A stretch of 64,000 nucleotides of DNA from positions 62,001 to 126,000 of the forward strand of contig JAHDWJ010000007.1 in NCBI GenBank assembly GCA_023384415.1, given 5' to 3'. Of this stretch, positions 1 through 9,187 are shown piece by piece (positions within the stretch are counted from its first letter, which is position 1; each line of letters begins with the position of its first letter). Position numbers and translations under genes: made by a program. The notes under the pieces were generated by a model, which saw nothing but the letters and a program-made list of their open reading frames with translations, did no database searches and was not told the origin of the DNA. Source of the DNA: Anaerolineae bacterium (GTDB lineage: Bacteria > Chloroflexota > Anaerolineae > Promineifilales > Promineifilaceae).

Positions 1-3000
1 GAATCGCGGCCGCATCCCTTCGCCGCCCTTCTGGCCCTGCCGTGGGAAAAAATCCTCTACCTCACCTTCTTCATTGTGGCCGTCATCAGCCGCTTTGCTT
101 ATCTGGGCGACCGGGTGGTGAGCCACGATGAGAGTTTGCATGTGCAATACTCCTATCAGTTTTACAACGGGCAGGGATATAACCACACCCCCCTCATGCA
201 CGGTCCGTTCTTGTTCCACATTACCGCCCTCAGCTATTGGTTCTTTGGTGACAATGATTTCACGGCCCGTATCCCTACCGCCCTATTTGGGGTGATTGTA
301 GTACTGATGCCCTACCTTTTCCGTAACTGGTTGGGCCGTACCGGGGCCCTGGTTGTGGCCTTCCTCTTACTCATCTCCCCGTACACCGTCTATTATGCCC
401 GCTATATCCGCAACGAGGCGTTCGTACTGGTCTGGGCACTTATTCTGGTTTGGGCCATCTGGCTCTACTTACAAAAACGAGAAGAGAAATATTTGTGGTG
501 GTTCACCGCTGGTAATGCCCTGCTTTTTTCCACCAAAGAAGTTTCTTTTATCTACACCGCCATTTTTGGCAGTTTCCTGGTTATTCGCCAGTTGGCCTTT
601 CTATGGCGGGACCGGGTTATCCAGGATCATTGGCCTCGCCTGGTGCGGCCGCTGATCCTCATTAGCTTAGGGTTGGTTTTGCTGGCTGGGGGGTTTGCCG
701 TACAAAAGTTCACCACCCGCACGGCTGAAACCGAAACCAGTGAAGCGACTATCACCACCGAAGGGTTTGCCGCTGATCCTACGGCCGACGCGGCCGCAGT
801 CGCCGGGGATTCTGGATCTGCTACCCAAATCGAAGGAATCAGCCGCTGGGTACAATTTGCCGGGCTGGCCCTGGCCAGTTACGCCGTCTTCCTATTTGCC
901 CAAACCATCCGCTCTAATCTGGACCAGTACCCCGAATTTGACCTGATCATCCTGTATACTATCCTGGTCATTCCCATGTTGGCGGCTGTGCCCGCATCCA
1001 TCACCGGATGGGCACCCCGTGATTACAGCTTCAACATTAGCTGCGTCATTCCTGACCAGGAAAGCTATTCTAACCTGGGATTGGCCCTGGCTCGTCTATT
1101 CAACCCGGTATGTTTGGGTGAATTTTTCCGCTCCGGCACTTTTTACATTACCGTTTTCTTGCTAATTTGTCTGGTCGCAGCCGCCTTGCTTGGGCTATGG
1201 TGGCATCAACGCCGCTTCTGGACCGCTTTCATCCTTTTCCAGGTCATCTTTACCCTGCTGCATACCTCAATGCTCACTAACCTGCCCGGTTGGGCCAGCG
1301 GCATGGTAGATTCTCTGGCTTATTGGATGGCCCAACAAGAGGTAGAACGAGGCAGTCAACCCCGTCTCTATTACCTGTTTGCCGCCTCTCTGTATGAATT
1401 TTTACCCATCATCTTCTCTTTCCTGGCCATTCGTTACTGGGTAATTCAGAACCGGCTGCGGCCGCTGCTCCGCTATTGGGGTGGATTTGTCTTCCTGGCC
1501 ATCATGGCCTACACCCTGGTCAACTGGTTCTCCAGCCGCCATATCACCATCACCAATTGGCAGCCTTTCCTGCCCATTATCATCCTGACCCTGCTCCTGT
1601 TTGCTTCTGATTGGTGGCTGCGTGGTCAGGAAGTTTCCCCTACCCTGCTCTCCCTACGCAACTGGGGCGCATTCATCCTATACGTCTGGTACCTCATCCG
1701 CTGGCTTTCCTACCAGACCATTGCCGTGCCCGAAGGGATGAGTGACTTGCTGCGCTGGCCGGGGCTGGTCGCGGCCGCGCTCCTGCTCCTGCTGGCTGGT
1801 CTGTTCTGGTTTTTCAGCGTCAACCAACAGATGAAAGAAGCGTATGGCCTGGAAAACGGCTGGCGTGATTTGATCAGTGCGGAACGGCTCTTTGATTTTG
1901 TGCCCTTCACCATCTGGTGGCTCATCCTGAGCTGGGTGATGTACAGTGTGGCCGGGGAGAAAATGCCCTGGCTTAGTGCCCATTTCGTGCCGCCGATGGT
2001 GCTGCTGGCAGGCTGGTATTTTAATGAGCGGCTGACCCCGGCCATACGGGAACAATTGTTCACCCCGCCAGCCCTACTGCTAACCGGGTTGCTGGTGCTG
2101 CTTATCGTCGCGGCCGCATCTGCCCTACGCTTCATCCTTTTTGCTGAAATCAGCCTGGGGGATCAAAGCAATGAAAACCTGACCCGGCTGGGGCAATTCC
2201 TGGGCAGCCTGTTCATCGTAGGGGGAATTGCCTGGCTGGTCAACAGGGTGCGGCCGCAGCTCACGCCCACCTTACGCCCCTTCACCCCTGTCCTGGCCGT
2301 CTTCATCCTCCTCAGCCTCATCACCATCCGGGCCAGCTACCAGGCCAGCTACCCCAATGCTGACTACCCCACCGAATGGCTCGTTTACGCCCACGGGGCC
2401 CCCGCCACCAAAGGGGCCGTCATGGCCAAAATCGAAGAACTCTCCTTTCGTATGCACGGGGATCGCAGCCTGCGTGTTGCCTATGACAACGACTCATCCT
2501 GGCCCATGACCTGGTACCTGCGCCATTACCCAAACCGGCTCTACTACGGGGACCAGATCGGACGCAACCTGCTTGATTATCCAGTCATCCTCGTCGGCAA
2601 CCACAACTATCCCACCATTCAGGAGCAGCTAGGGCCAGTGCTGGCTGAAGAGTATGAGGAGTTTCAATACAACTTCATCTGGTGGCCTTCCGAAGATTAT
2701 CGGCAGATTTCCTGGGATGCCATCTTCGGCCAAGTCAACAGCGAGCTAGATTTTGCCCAAGACAATCCCCCCGCCCGGCGCGGCCTCACCAGTCCAGCCG
2801 TAACCCGTGCCCTGTGGGACCTCTTCTTTTATCGCGATTTCACCCAATACAACCAGGTATTTGCCAAAGATTTTCGCCTGGGCAATTGGCCGTTACGCCA
2901 TGGGCTGCGCCTCTATATCCGTAATGATGTCAAGGCCGGTTTGTGGGATTTTGCCGCTGGGGCGGCCAACGCCCACATTGAGCCTTACGTAGACCCGTAT

Positions 3001-3882
3001 GGGGAAAACGAGCTGATCCTGAACCCCGACCTCATCCTCACCGGCTCAGCCGAGCGAGGCCCCTTTGTCAATGTCCACAGCCTGGCCGTTTCACCCAATG
3101 GCACCATCTTCGTTCTCGATGCAGGCAACGGCCGCATTCAAGTCTTTACCACCGATGGGCAGTTCTTAGGTAGTTGGGGCAGCCCCGGCGCAGGGCCAGG
3201 AGAGATGAATGACCCCTGGGGGATTGCCGCCGATGATCAATTTGTCTATGTGGCCGATACCTGGAACCACCGGATTCAGGTATTTCGTCATAACGGCGTG
3301 TTCGTCACCACCTTTGGGCGGCATGGCATTATCGGGGGGGGCACCGTAGGCAATGACCTGTTTTATGGGCCGCGTAATATTGTCTTGCAAGGCGATGATC
3401 GGCTGTTGGTAGCCGATACAGGCAACCACCGCATCCTGGTGTTTGATCGTCAGGGTACCCCCCTGGAATCATTTGGCAGCTATGGGGCTTTGTTGGGGCA
3501 GTTGTATGAACCGGTTGGCCTGGGGGTAGCTCCAGATGGCACCATTTATCTGGGGGATACCTGGAATGGGCGGATCCAGCGGTTCACCGATGATTATTTC
3601 CCGTTTTTTGATTGGCGGCTCAATGCCTGGCGTGGCGATACCAATACGCAAAAGCCGTATCTGGCTGTAGACAGCCAGGGGCGCGTCTACATCACCGATC
3701 CGGATCGGCATCGGGTCATTGTGTTTGATCAGAATGGCACCTATCTGGCTCGTTTTGGGCAGTTTGGCCCCGGCAACAGTCAGCTTAATCTGCCCAATGG
3801 CATTTTCATTGACGCTGAGGACAATATTTACATCGCTGATAGTGGCAATAACCGGGTAGTCCGGTATGCGCCACTACCGTAA
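1..3882 (+). CDS. Agl23-family membrane glycosyltransferase with C-terminal NHL propeller, 5'-truncated
   Basis: The frame is open from base 1, so the true start lies upstream; the GTG at 76 falls inside the first membrane helix and is not a convincing start. About 1293 residues are visible. The N-terminal two thirds is a polytopic GT-C type domain with the acidic SHDESLH motif after the first helix, typical of Agl23/PMT-like (GT39-like) enzymes that use lipid-linked sugars. From about residue 1020 to the end there are roughly six NHL repeats (DAGNGRIQVF, DTWNHRIQVF, DTGNHRILVF, DSGNNRVVRY), forming a probable extracytoplasmic beta-propeller. The likely role is transfer or transport of a lipid-linked sugar at the membrane; the substrate is unknown. 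The family call is firm, the function is inferred. Confidence 0.85.
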   Translation, partial: ESRPHPFAALLALPWEKILYLTFFIVAVISRFAYLGDRVVSHDESLHVQYSYQFYNGQGYNHTPLMHGPFLFHITALSYWFFGDNDFTARIPTALFGVIVVLMPYLFRNWLGRTGALVVAFLLLISPYTVYYARYIRNEAFVLVWALILVWAIWLYLQKREEKYLWWFTAGNALLFSTKEVSFIYTAIFGSFLVIRQLAFLWRDRVIQDHWPRLVRPLILISLGLVLLAGGFAVQKFTTRTAETETSEATITTEGFAADPTADAAAVAGDSGSATQIEGISRWVQFAGLALASYAVFLFAQTIRSNLDQYPEFDLIILYTILVIPMLAAVPASITGWAPRDYSFNISCVIPDQESYSNLGLALARLFNPVCLGEFFRSGTFYITVFLLICLVAAALLGLWWHQRRFWTAFILFQVIFTLLHTSMLTNLPGWASGMVDSLAYWMAQQEVERGSQPRLYYLFAASLYEFLPIIFSFLAIRYWVIQNRLRPLLRYWGGFVFLAIMAYTLVNWFSSRHITITNWQPFLPIIILTLLLFASDWWLRGQEVSPTLLSLRNWGAFILYVWYLIRWLSYQTIAVPEGMSDLLRWPGLVAAALLLLLAGLFWFFSVNQQMKEAYGLENGWRDLISAERLFDFVPFTIWWLILSWVMYSVAGEKMPWLSAHFVPPMVLLAGWYFNERLTPAIREQLFTPPALLLTGLLVLLIVAAASALRFILFAEISLGDQSNENLTRLGQFLGSLFIVGGIAWLVNRVRPQLTPTLRPFTPVLAVFILLSLITIRASYQASYPNADYPTEWLVYAHGAPATKGAVMAKIEELSFRMHGDRSLRVAYDNDSSWPMTWYLRHYPNRLYYGDQIGRNLLDYPVILVGNHNYPTIQEQLGPVLAEEYEEFQYNFIWWPSEDYRQISWDAIFGQVNSELDFAQDNPPARRGLTSPAVTRALWDLFFYRDFTQYNQVFAKDFRLGNWPLRHGLRLYIRNDVKAGLWDFAAGAANAHIEPYVDPYGENELILNPDLILTGSAERGPFVNVHSLAVSPNGTIFVLDAGNGRIQVFTTDGQFLGSWGSPGAGPGEMNDPWGIAADDQFVYVADTWNHRIQVFRHNGVFVTTFGRHGIIGGGTVGNDLFYGPRNIVLQGDDRLLVADTGNHRILVFDRQGTPLESFGSYGALLGQLYEPVGLGVAPDGTIYLGDTWNGRIQRFTDDYFPFFDWRLNAWRGDTNTQKPYLAVDSQGRVYITDPDRHRVIVFDQNGTYLARFGQFGPGNSQLNLPNGIFIDAEDNIYIADSGNNRVVRYAPLP

Positions 3883-3939
3883 GTAAAGAGGCAAGGTTAC
3901 AGAGTGGCAGAGTTGCAAAGCAGCACTTTCACTGTCACC

Positions 3940-3953
3940 CTGAAACTTGAAAC
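3940..3953. repeat. Two heptamers (ctgaaac, ttgaaac)
   Basis: Two adjacent heptamers end two bases before the ATG of the sixA-like gene. They belong to the same ctgaaac/ttgaaac family as 42776-42810, 53358-53371 and 55838-55851. Confidence 0.6.
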
Positions 3954-3955
3954 CC

Positions 3956-4450
3956 ATGAAAACACTCCTTATTCTGCGCCATGCTAAATCAAGCTGGAAC
4001 AATGCCCACCTGGCGGATCATGATCGCCCGCTGAATGAGCGGGGAAAACAAGACGCGCCTCGGGTAGGGCAGGCGATTAAATCACGTGACCTGGTGCCTG
4101 ATTTAATTATCACCTCAACCGCAGAGCGGGCTTTGTCTACAGCGGAAGCGGCCGCGATCCACTGTGATTATGATCATGAGTTAAGAATAGAACGTCGCTT
4201 CTACCTGGCCGGGCCAGAAACTTACCTGTCGGTACTGCGCCAATTAGAGGGAGACCCTGCCTGCGTTATGGTCGTTGGGCATAATCCCGGTCTGGAAGAT
4301 TTGTTGCACCACCTGACCCAACGGCTAGAAGCAATGCCCACCGCCGCCCTGGCCCAGGTATCGCTGCCCATTCAACGCTGGAGCGACTTGCGTGAATCAA
4401 CCCAGGGGATATTAGAGTGGTATTGGTGGCCGAAAATAGATGAACCGTAG
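3956..4450 (+). CDS. sixA: SixA-like histidine phosphatase
   Basis: This is a short (164 residues) histidine phosphatase superfamily protein. The catalytic RHAKSSWN motif sits near the N-terminus and the second His is in VVGHNPGLEDL, both typical of SixA-type phosphohistidine phosphatases, which dephosphorylate histidine phosphotransfer domains. It is soluble. I chose the ATG at 3956; a TTG at 3947 is in frame but lies inside a heptamer repeat (ctgaaac-ttgaaac). No Shine-Dalgarno sequence is visible. A strong hairpin terminator follows at 4493. The substrate here is unknown; broader phosphatase activity is possible. Confidence 0.85.
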   Translation: MKTLLILRHAKSSWNNAHLADHDRPLNERGKQDAPRVGQAIKSRDLVPDLIITSTAERALSTAEAAAIHCDYDHELRIERRFYLAGPETYLSVLRQLEGDPACVMVVGHNPGLEDLLHHLTQRLEAMPTAALAQVSLPIQRWSDLRESTQGILEWYWWPKIDEP

Positions 4451-4492
4451 GTAACCCCTTTTTCCTTATCCCATCTGGCTGTGCTACAATAA

Positions 4493-4532
4493 AAAAACGT
4501 AACGTACACCCTGTGCGTTACGTTTTGTTTTG
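4493..4532 (+). terminator. Rho-independent terminator after the sixA-like gene
   Basis: The arms AAACGTAACG and CGTTACGTTT form a perfect stem that extends through T.G, A-T, C-G and A-T pairs toward a small C-rich loop. It is flanked by an A-run on the left and a T-rich stretch on the right, as expected for an intrinsic terminator that could work in both directions. Confidence 0.75.
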
Positions 4533-4533
4533 G

Positions 4534-4577
4534 GCGGGATACGTGAAGCGTGATATATGATTTTTCACGTATCCCGC
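4534..4577. repeat. Perfect 14-bp inverted repeat upstream of the S41 gene
   Basis: The left arm GCGGGATACGTGAA (4534-4547) and right arm TTCACGTATCCCGC (4564-4577) are perfectly complementary around a 16-nt AT-rich loop. The element sits between the terminator and the protease ATG at 4585, so it occupies the leader or promoter. It could be an mRNA hairpin, an operator or a small dispersed repeat. Confidence 0.7.
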
Positions 4578-4584
4578 TTCACGA

Positions 4585-5796
4585 ATGGTACTGCTTATGT
4601 CTAATCGAGCTTTGAATATTTTGGCGGTGGTAATGGTCGTGGCCATGGCGGTTCTGGCCTTCACGGCGGGTTATTTTTTTAACGATTATGTGGAAGCGCG
4701 GCCGCAAACTACCCCCCACGTCAGTCAGGAAAACACTGATTTCGCCGTTTTTTGGGAGGCGTGGGGCTGGGTCGAACGGAGCTTTATTGGCGAAAAACCA
4801 ACCCCCCGTCAGGTCGCTTATGGGGCTATCCGGGGGGCACTTAGCACCCTGAACGATCCTTACACTATTTTCATTGAGCCAGTTGTGCGTCAACAAGAGC
4901 GAGAAACCCTGCGGGGGAACTTCGGTGGCATTGGGGCCACCATCAGCCGCCAAGAAAATGGAGATGTACTGTTAGACCCCATTCCCGGCAACCCCGCCGA
5001 AAGAGCGGGTGTCCAATCAGGCGACCGGCTGCTGGCGGTGGATGGAGAAGTGATTACCGCAGAAATGAGCGTTGAGGAGATCGCCAACAAAATTCGCGGT
5101 GAAAAAGGGACATCTGTTACTCTGACGCTTATCCACCCTGGCGAAACCGAATCGGTAGATATTGCTATTATTCGTGATGATATTCTCATTCCGTCGGTGA
5201 GTTACCGGCTGCTAGATAGCGATCCAGCTATTGGCTACATCTGGTTGACCCGGTTTAGCGGTGAGAGCAAAGGGGAAATTGAGGCGGCCGTCCTGGCATT
5301 ACAGGAGCAGGGAGCAGAGCAGCTCATTTTAGATTTACGGGGCAATGGCGGGGGGCTTCTGGACGCGGCCATTGAGATCGCTGATCAATTTCTGGATGAA
5401 GGGGAAATTATGCACCAGGAAAGTGCCGCCGAAGGAAGCAAGACGTATCGGGCCACACGCGGCACTATCGCCGGAGATATGTCCCTGGTGGTCCTCATTG
5501 ATGGGGGAACCGCCAGTGCTTCGGAAATTTTGGCCGGGGCGCTGCAAGATCGCGGCCGCGCCATCCTCATCGGTCAGCAATCCTTCGGCAAGGGGTCGGT
5601 GCAGTTAGTCTACGATCTCAGTGACAGCTCCTCAGTTCATATCACCTCAGCCCGCTGGCTAACTCCAAACCGGAACGTGATTGACCAGGTGGGCTTAACT
5701 CCAGATATTATGGTGGAACGAACAGCCGAAGCCATGGCTGATAATCGAGATGAAACATTGGCGCGAGCCGTTATTTATTTACAAACGGGGGAATAA
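4585..5796 (+). CDS. S41 family C-terminal processing peptidase (first of a tandem pair)
   Basis: This CtpA/tail-specific-protease-type serine peptidase (403 residues) has an N-terminal membrane anchor (about residues 9-32), a PDZ domain (GIGATISRQENG through SGDRLLAVDG) and the S41 catalytic core. The nucleophile Ser is in GGTASASEI and the general-base Lys in FGKGSVQ, as in CtpA. The protein would sit at the outer face of the membrane and cleave C-terminal tails of extracytoplasmic proteins. A second ATG at 4597 is an equally good start. The paralogue follows after only 3 bp, so the two are co-transcribed. Both pairs of catalytic residues are intact, so both copies should be active. Confidence 0.9.
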   Translation: MVLLMSNRALNILAVVMVVAMAVLAFTAGYFFNDYVEARPQTTPHVSQENTDFAVFWEAWGWVERSFIGEKPTPRQVAYGAIRGALSTLNDPYTIFIEPVVRQQERETLRGNFGGIGATISRQENGDVLLDPIPGNPAERAGVQSGDRLLAVDGEVITAEMSVEEIANKIRGEKGTSVTLTLIHPGETESVDIAIIRDDILIPSVSYRLLDSDPAIGYIWLTRFSGESKGEIEAAVLALQEQGAEQLILDLRGNGGGLLDAAIEIADQFLDEGEIMHQESAAEGSKTYRATRGTIAGDMSLVVLIDGGTASASEILAGALQDRGRAILIGQQSFGKGSVQLVYDLSDSSSVHITSARWLTPNRNVIDQVGLTPDIMVERTAEAMADNRDETLARAVIYLQTGE

Positions 5797-5799
5797 AGT

Positions 5800-7248
5800 A
5801 TGATAAAACAAGAATCTATCACCGCTAAACTAATTCGCTGGTCTGGCTGGCTGTTTGCGGCCGCACTCCTTTTACTGGCTTGCAACAGTCTCACTCCCAC
5901 ACCCACTGCCACCCCCGAACAAGGGCAAAGTGACGCCGTACCCGCCGTTATCACCGTGGAAAGGATTGTTGAGGTAGAGCGAGAAGTGACCCGACTAGTC
6001 GAAGTAGTCATCACCGGCATTCCCCCCACCAGCAGCAATAATGACAGTGGGACAGGCATCACCTCCCCCCCCTTGATTTCGGGCACATCTACGCCCGGTT
6101 TTAATCCCACACGACCAGCCTTCCCGGAGCCAACCCCTGGCCCCACCCAGATTCCCCTGCTCCCCGGCCAATCCAACTTCACCGCCGCTGAAATGCAGCT
6201 GCTGGTAGAGGTATGGCGGCTGGTACAGGAAAATTTTGACGGCCAGATACCCAATAATCAAGAACTGGTAGATGCGATTATCGCGGCCGCACTCGACACC
6301 CTGGGCGATCAATTCACCGTTTACCTCAACGCCGCCACCGCCCAACGTTCCCGTGAGGCATTTGAGGGGTCTTATGAAGGAATTGGGGCGTATGTGCGCC
6401 AAAATGATGAAGGGTACTTCGTCATCACCCGCCCCATTGCCGGGCAGCCAGCCGCTCTGGCCGGTCTGCGCCCGGGAGATATTGTTTTGGCGGCAGATGG
6501 CGTCTCCCTCATTGGTCTCACCATTGATCAAAGCATTTCCCTGGTGCGCGGCCCCAACAATACCGCCGTTACTCTGACTATTTTGCGCGAAGGTGTGGCT
6601 GAACCTTTTGAAGTGACGATTGTGCGGCAGCGTATTGTCATTCCCATTGTAGAATTTTCGCCCCAACTGTTAGAAGGGGATATTGCTTATGTGCGGCTGA
6701 CCAGCTTTAATGCCCAGGCGTATACCCAACTGAACAATGCCCTGGAAACGCTGCTGGCGCAAAATCCACGTGGCCTCATTCTGGATTTACGGGATAACCC
6801 CGGTGGTTTCCTCAACCAATCTATCGCCGTTGCCGATCTCTTCTTACCCCAGGGCGTCGTGCTATATGAACGAAATATTCGCGGGCTGCAAGAGGTGTTT
6901 GAGTCTCGCAGTGGGGATATTGCCGAGCAGATTCCCCTGGTGGTGTTAGTAAACCCTGGCAGTGCCAGCGCGTCGGAAATTGTAGCTGGGGCCATTCAGG
7001 ATCGCGGCCGCGGCATCATCATCGGCGAAACATCCTTCGGTAAAGGATCGGTGCAGTCCGTTTACACCCTGTCTGATGGGTCAGAACTGCGGGTAACGAT
7101 TGCCCGCTGGTACACCCCTAACAACCAAACCATTGACGGGGCCGGCATCACCCCAGACATTGAAGAAACCCCTTCCCCACTCGAATTCGGCGGCCCAGAT
7201 GACAATCAATTACAGCGGGCTATTCAATATTTGTTGACCGGGGAGTGA
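5800..7248 (+). CDS. S41 family peptidase, predicted lipoprotein (second of the tandem pair)
   Basis: This 482-residue paralogue of the preceding protease has a lipoprotein signal (LLLLAC lipobox near residue 27) and a Pro/Thr-rich tether with an ERIVEVEREVTRLVEVV segment. It then has an N-terminal helical region, a PDZ domain (GIGAYVRQNDEG through PGDIVLAADG) and the S41 core with Ser in GSASASEIV and Lys in FGKGSVQ. It differs from its neighbour in being lipid-anchored on a long tether. Translational coupling is likely given the 3-bp gap. Its substrates are unknown; a role in envelope protein turnover is inferred from the family. Confidence 0.9.
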   Translation: MIKQESITAKLIRWSGWLFAAALLLLACNSLTPTPTATPEQGQSDAVPAVITVERIVEVEREVTRLVEVVITGIPPTSSNNDSGTGITSPPLISGTSTPGFNPTRPAFPEPTPGPTQIPLLPGQSNFTAAEMQLLVEVWRLVQENFDGQIPNNQELVDAIIAAALDTLGDQFTVYLNAATAQRSREAFEGSYEGIGAYVRQNDEGYFVITRPIAGQPAALAGLRPGDIVLAADGVSLIGLTIDQSISLVRGPNNTAVTLTILREGVAEPFEVTIVRQRIVIPIVEFSPQLLEGDIAYVRLTSFNAQAYTQLNNALETLLAQNPRGLILDLRDNPGGFLNQSIAVADLFLPQGVVLYERNIRGLQEVFESRSGDIAEQIPLVVLVNPGSASASEIVAGAIQDRGRGIIIGETSFGKGSVQSVYTLSDGSELRVTIARWYTPNNQTIDGAGITPDIEETPSPLEFGGPDDNQLQRAIQYLLTGE

Positions 7249-7276
7249 GTTTTTAGTTTCGAGTTTGCGAGTCTCT

Positions 7277-7297
7277 TAATCTCCAATCTCCAATCTC
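7277..7297. repeat. Three heptamers (taatctc/caatctc) before smpB
   Basis: Three consecutive 7-bp units fill part of the 62-bp spacer before smpB. The unit is the complement of the ggagatt unit at 45482-45579. The preceding bases (gtttcgagtttgcgag) share words with the 16-mer repeat at 55765. Confidence 0.65.
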
Positions 7298-7310
7298 TCT
7301 ACATCCCATC

Positions 7311-7787
7311 ATGTCCAAGAGCCAAAACGACCCGAACTTCAAAGTAGTTGCCAATAACAAACGGGCTACATTTGATTATGAACTGTTAGAAAAATTTGAG
7401 GCTGGCCTGGTGCTAACGGGCACGGAAATTAAATCGGTGCGGGCTAACCAGGTCAGCTTACAGCGCAGCTATGTGCAGGCCAAGGGGGATGAGTTGTGGC
7501 TGTTTGAGGCCAATATTGCCCAGTATAAGCACGGTAATCGAGAGAACCATGACCCGGTGCGGCCGCGTAAACTCCTGCTCCACCGCCGTGAAATCAACCG
7601 CATTATCAGCACCCTCAACGAGAAGGGGCTGGCGATGGTACCCGTGCGCCTTTACCTGAAAAATGGCCGAGCCAAGCTGGAGATCGCCCTGGCTAGAGGC
7701 AAGAAACAGTTTGACAAACGAGCCTCGTTAGCGGAAAAAGATTCCAAACGACAGATGGAGCGGGCTTTGAAGATGAAATACGCTTAA
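7311..7787 (+). CDS. smpB: SsrA-binding protein SmpB
   Basis: SmpB (158 residues, the usual length) binds tmRNA and delivers it to stalled ribosomes for trans-translation. The family pattern is clear: NKRATFDYELLEKFEAG near the N-terminus, LTGTEIKSVRANQVSL, then LYLKNGRAKLEIALARGKK and a basic C-terminal tail (DKRASLAEKDSKRQ) that enters the mRNA channel. I found no ssrA gene in the window. The gene follows the S41 pair after a repeat-filled spacer and may be read from the same transcript. Confidence 0.97.
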   Translation: MSKSQNDPNFKVVANNKRATFDYELLEKFEAGLVLTGTEIKSVRANQVSLQRSYVQAKGDELWLFEANIAQYKHGNRENHDPVRPRKLLLHRREINRIISTLNEKGLAMVPVRLYLKNGRAKLEIALARGKKQFDKRASLAEKDSKRQMERALKMKYA

Positions 7788-7833
7788 GGAGCCGGACCGT
7801 GAGCAACTAGAGGCAATTCTGGCGTTATTTGTT

Positions 7834-9105
7834 ATGACAACAATGGATGTAACCCCAGAAGATATACCCCCCGAACAGTTGTGGCAGCGGTTGCAGGCTA
7901 CAGAAGCTGCCCTGGCCGAGATGCAGCTGCTTTATGAGACCAGCCGCCGGATCAGCGCGGCCGCAGACGTAGACGAAGTCATCGCCGCTTATCTGGAACA
8001 TGTGGCGGTACGCGGCCGTTATACCTGCACCATCGTCCTCTATGAATTTAATGCCCAGGGAGAACGGCAGCAAGTTCGGATTTGCGGCCGCTGGTCCCCC
8101 ACCGATGGCCTCTCCCTGGCCCAAACCACCATCCCCTACAGTGCCGACAGCCTGGACGCCCCCCTTGATGCCGGACAGACAATAGCCTTTAGCGATGTCC
8201 ACACCGATCCCAGGGGGACTGATGCCCTGCGCCAATTACAGCGAGAGTCGGGGCGGCCGGCCCTCGTCTTTATCCCCCTCCTCGTAGGCGGGCAGCGTAT
8301 CGGCCTGGTCATCCTCAGCTACCACGAAATCACCCAATGGGAACCTTCTGAACTGCGACCGTATGAAGTCACGGCCGCCCAACTGGCTATTGGCCTCAGT
8401 ACCCGCTTGCAGCAGCAGCTTCTTTCTGCCAGTGGCCAGGCATTGGCCGTTTTACAAGAACGTCACCGATTAGCCCGTGAACTCCACGATTCCGTTACCC
8501 AACTCATCTTCAGCATCACTCTCATCGCTCAATCCATCAGCCCAGCCTGGCGGCGTAATGCTGGCGAAGGTGAAAAACGGGTGGCCCGGCTACTGGAGTT
8601 GAGCCAACATGCCTTAACCGAAATGCGGGCCTTGCTTTTTGAACTACGCTCCCCTGAACCCATCTCCACCCCTTCCGACACGGCGACCAATTTGCCCGGC
8701 ATCTGGCTGGTGCAGCGGGATGGGTTGATCAAGGCATTACGGCAACATCTGCATAACGTCAATCGGTATGGGCCTAAAGTGACACTTAAAGCCGACAGCT
8801 ACCAGCCCCAGCCAATGGAACGAGAGATCGCCCTGTACCGAATTAGCCAGGAAGCCTTACACAACATTGTCAAACATGCCCAGGCCCGGCAGGTACTCAT
8901 TGAGTGCGGACAGGAAAATGGGCATTGTTATTTACGTGTGCGCGATGATGGGGTTGGGTTCGCAGCCGCTTCCCTACACCACTCTGATTTGAGCGGCGGC
9001 TTCGGCCTACGCACCATGCGCGAACGAGCTGAAGCCCTGGGGGGAACGGTAACGATTACCACTGCACCCAACCAGGGAACAGAAGTGCAGGTGATTTTGC
9101 CTTAA
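7834..9105 (+). CDS. GAF-domain sensor histidine kinase, NarL/DesK type
   Basis: This is a cytoplasmic two-component sensor kinase of 423 residues with no membrane segment. It starts with a short coiled coil, then a GAF-like sensory domain (about residues 35-190), a HisKA_3 dimerisation domain with the phospho-accepting His218 in RELHDSVTQ, and a HATPase_c domain (N-box SQEALHNIVKHA, D-box RDDGVGF, G-box GGFGLRTMRERA). Kinases of this class normally phosphorylate NarL/LuxR-type regulators, but none is adjacent, so it is an orphan here. The ligand of the GAF domain cannot be told from the sequence. Confidence 0.9.
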   Translation: MTTMDVTPEDIPPEQLWQRLQATEAALAEMQLLYETSRRISAAADVDEVIAAYLEHVAVRGRYTCTIVLYEFNAQGERQQVRICGRWSPTDGLSLAQTTIPYSADSLDAPLDAGQTIAFSDVHTDPRGTDALRQLQRESGRPALVFIPLLVGGQRIGLVILSYHEITQWEPSELRPYEVTAAQLAIGLSTRLQQQLLSASGQALAVLQERHRLARELHDSVTQLIFSITLIAQSISPAWRRNAGEGEKRVARLLELSQHALTEMRALLFELRSPEPISTPSDTATNLPGIWLVQRDGLIKALRQHLHNVNRYGPKVTLKADSYQPQPMEREIALYRISQEALHNIVKHAQARQVLIECGQENGHCYLRVRDDGVGFAAASLHHSDLSGGFGLRTMRERAEALGGTVTITTAPNQGTEVQVILP

Positions 9106-9118
9106 CCCGCTTGCTTTT

Positions 9119-9147
9119 TTGACAGCTCTATTTTTTTGCAGTATATT
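9119..9147 (+). promoter_or_regulatory. Sigma-70-type promoter for the FAD monooxygenase gene
   Basis: A TTGACA -35 box (9119-9124) is separated by exactly 17 bp from TATATT (9142-9147), giving a predicted transcription start near 9154 and a leader of about 34 nt to the ATG at 9188. Confidence 0.7.
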
Positions 9148-9152
9148 GTCGT

Positions 9153-9166
9153 AATGTTATAACATT
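9153..9166. promoter_or_regulatory. Palindromic operator candidate AATGTTATAACATT
   Basis: This perfect 14-bp palindrome lies on the predicted transcription start. A repressor bound here would block initiation. Thirteen of the 14 bases recur at 20122-20135, upstream of the flavin reductase-HMG-CoA lyase gene. Confidence 0.55.
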
Positions 9167-9187
9167 TATTACGTTTCCCTTTAGCCT

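Noticed and set aside
6..13. NotI site at the window start as a cloning or adapter artefact
   Set aside because: The same octamer occurs about 150 times, in frame inside conserved genes, so it is native sequence.
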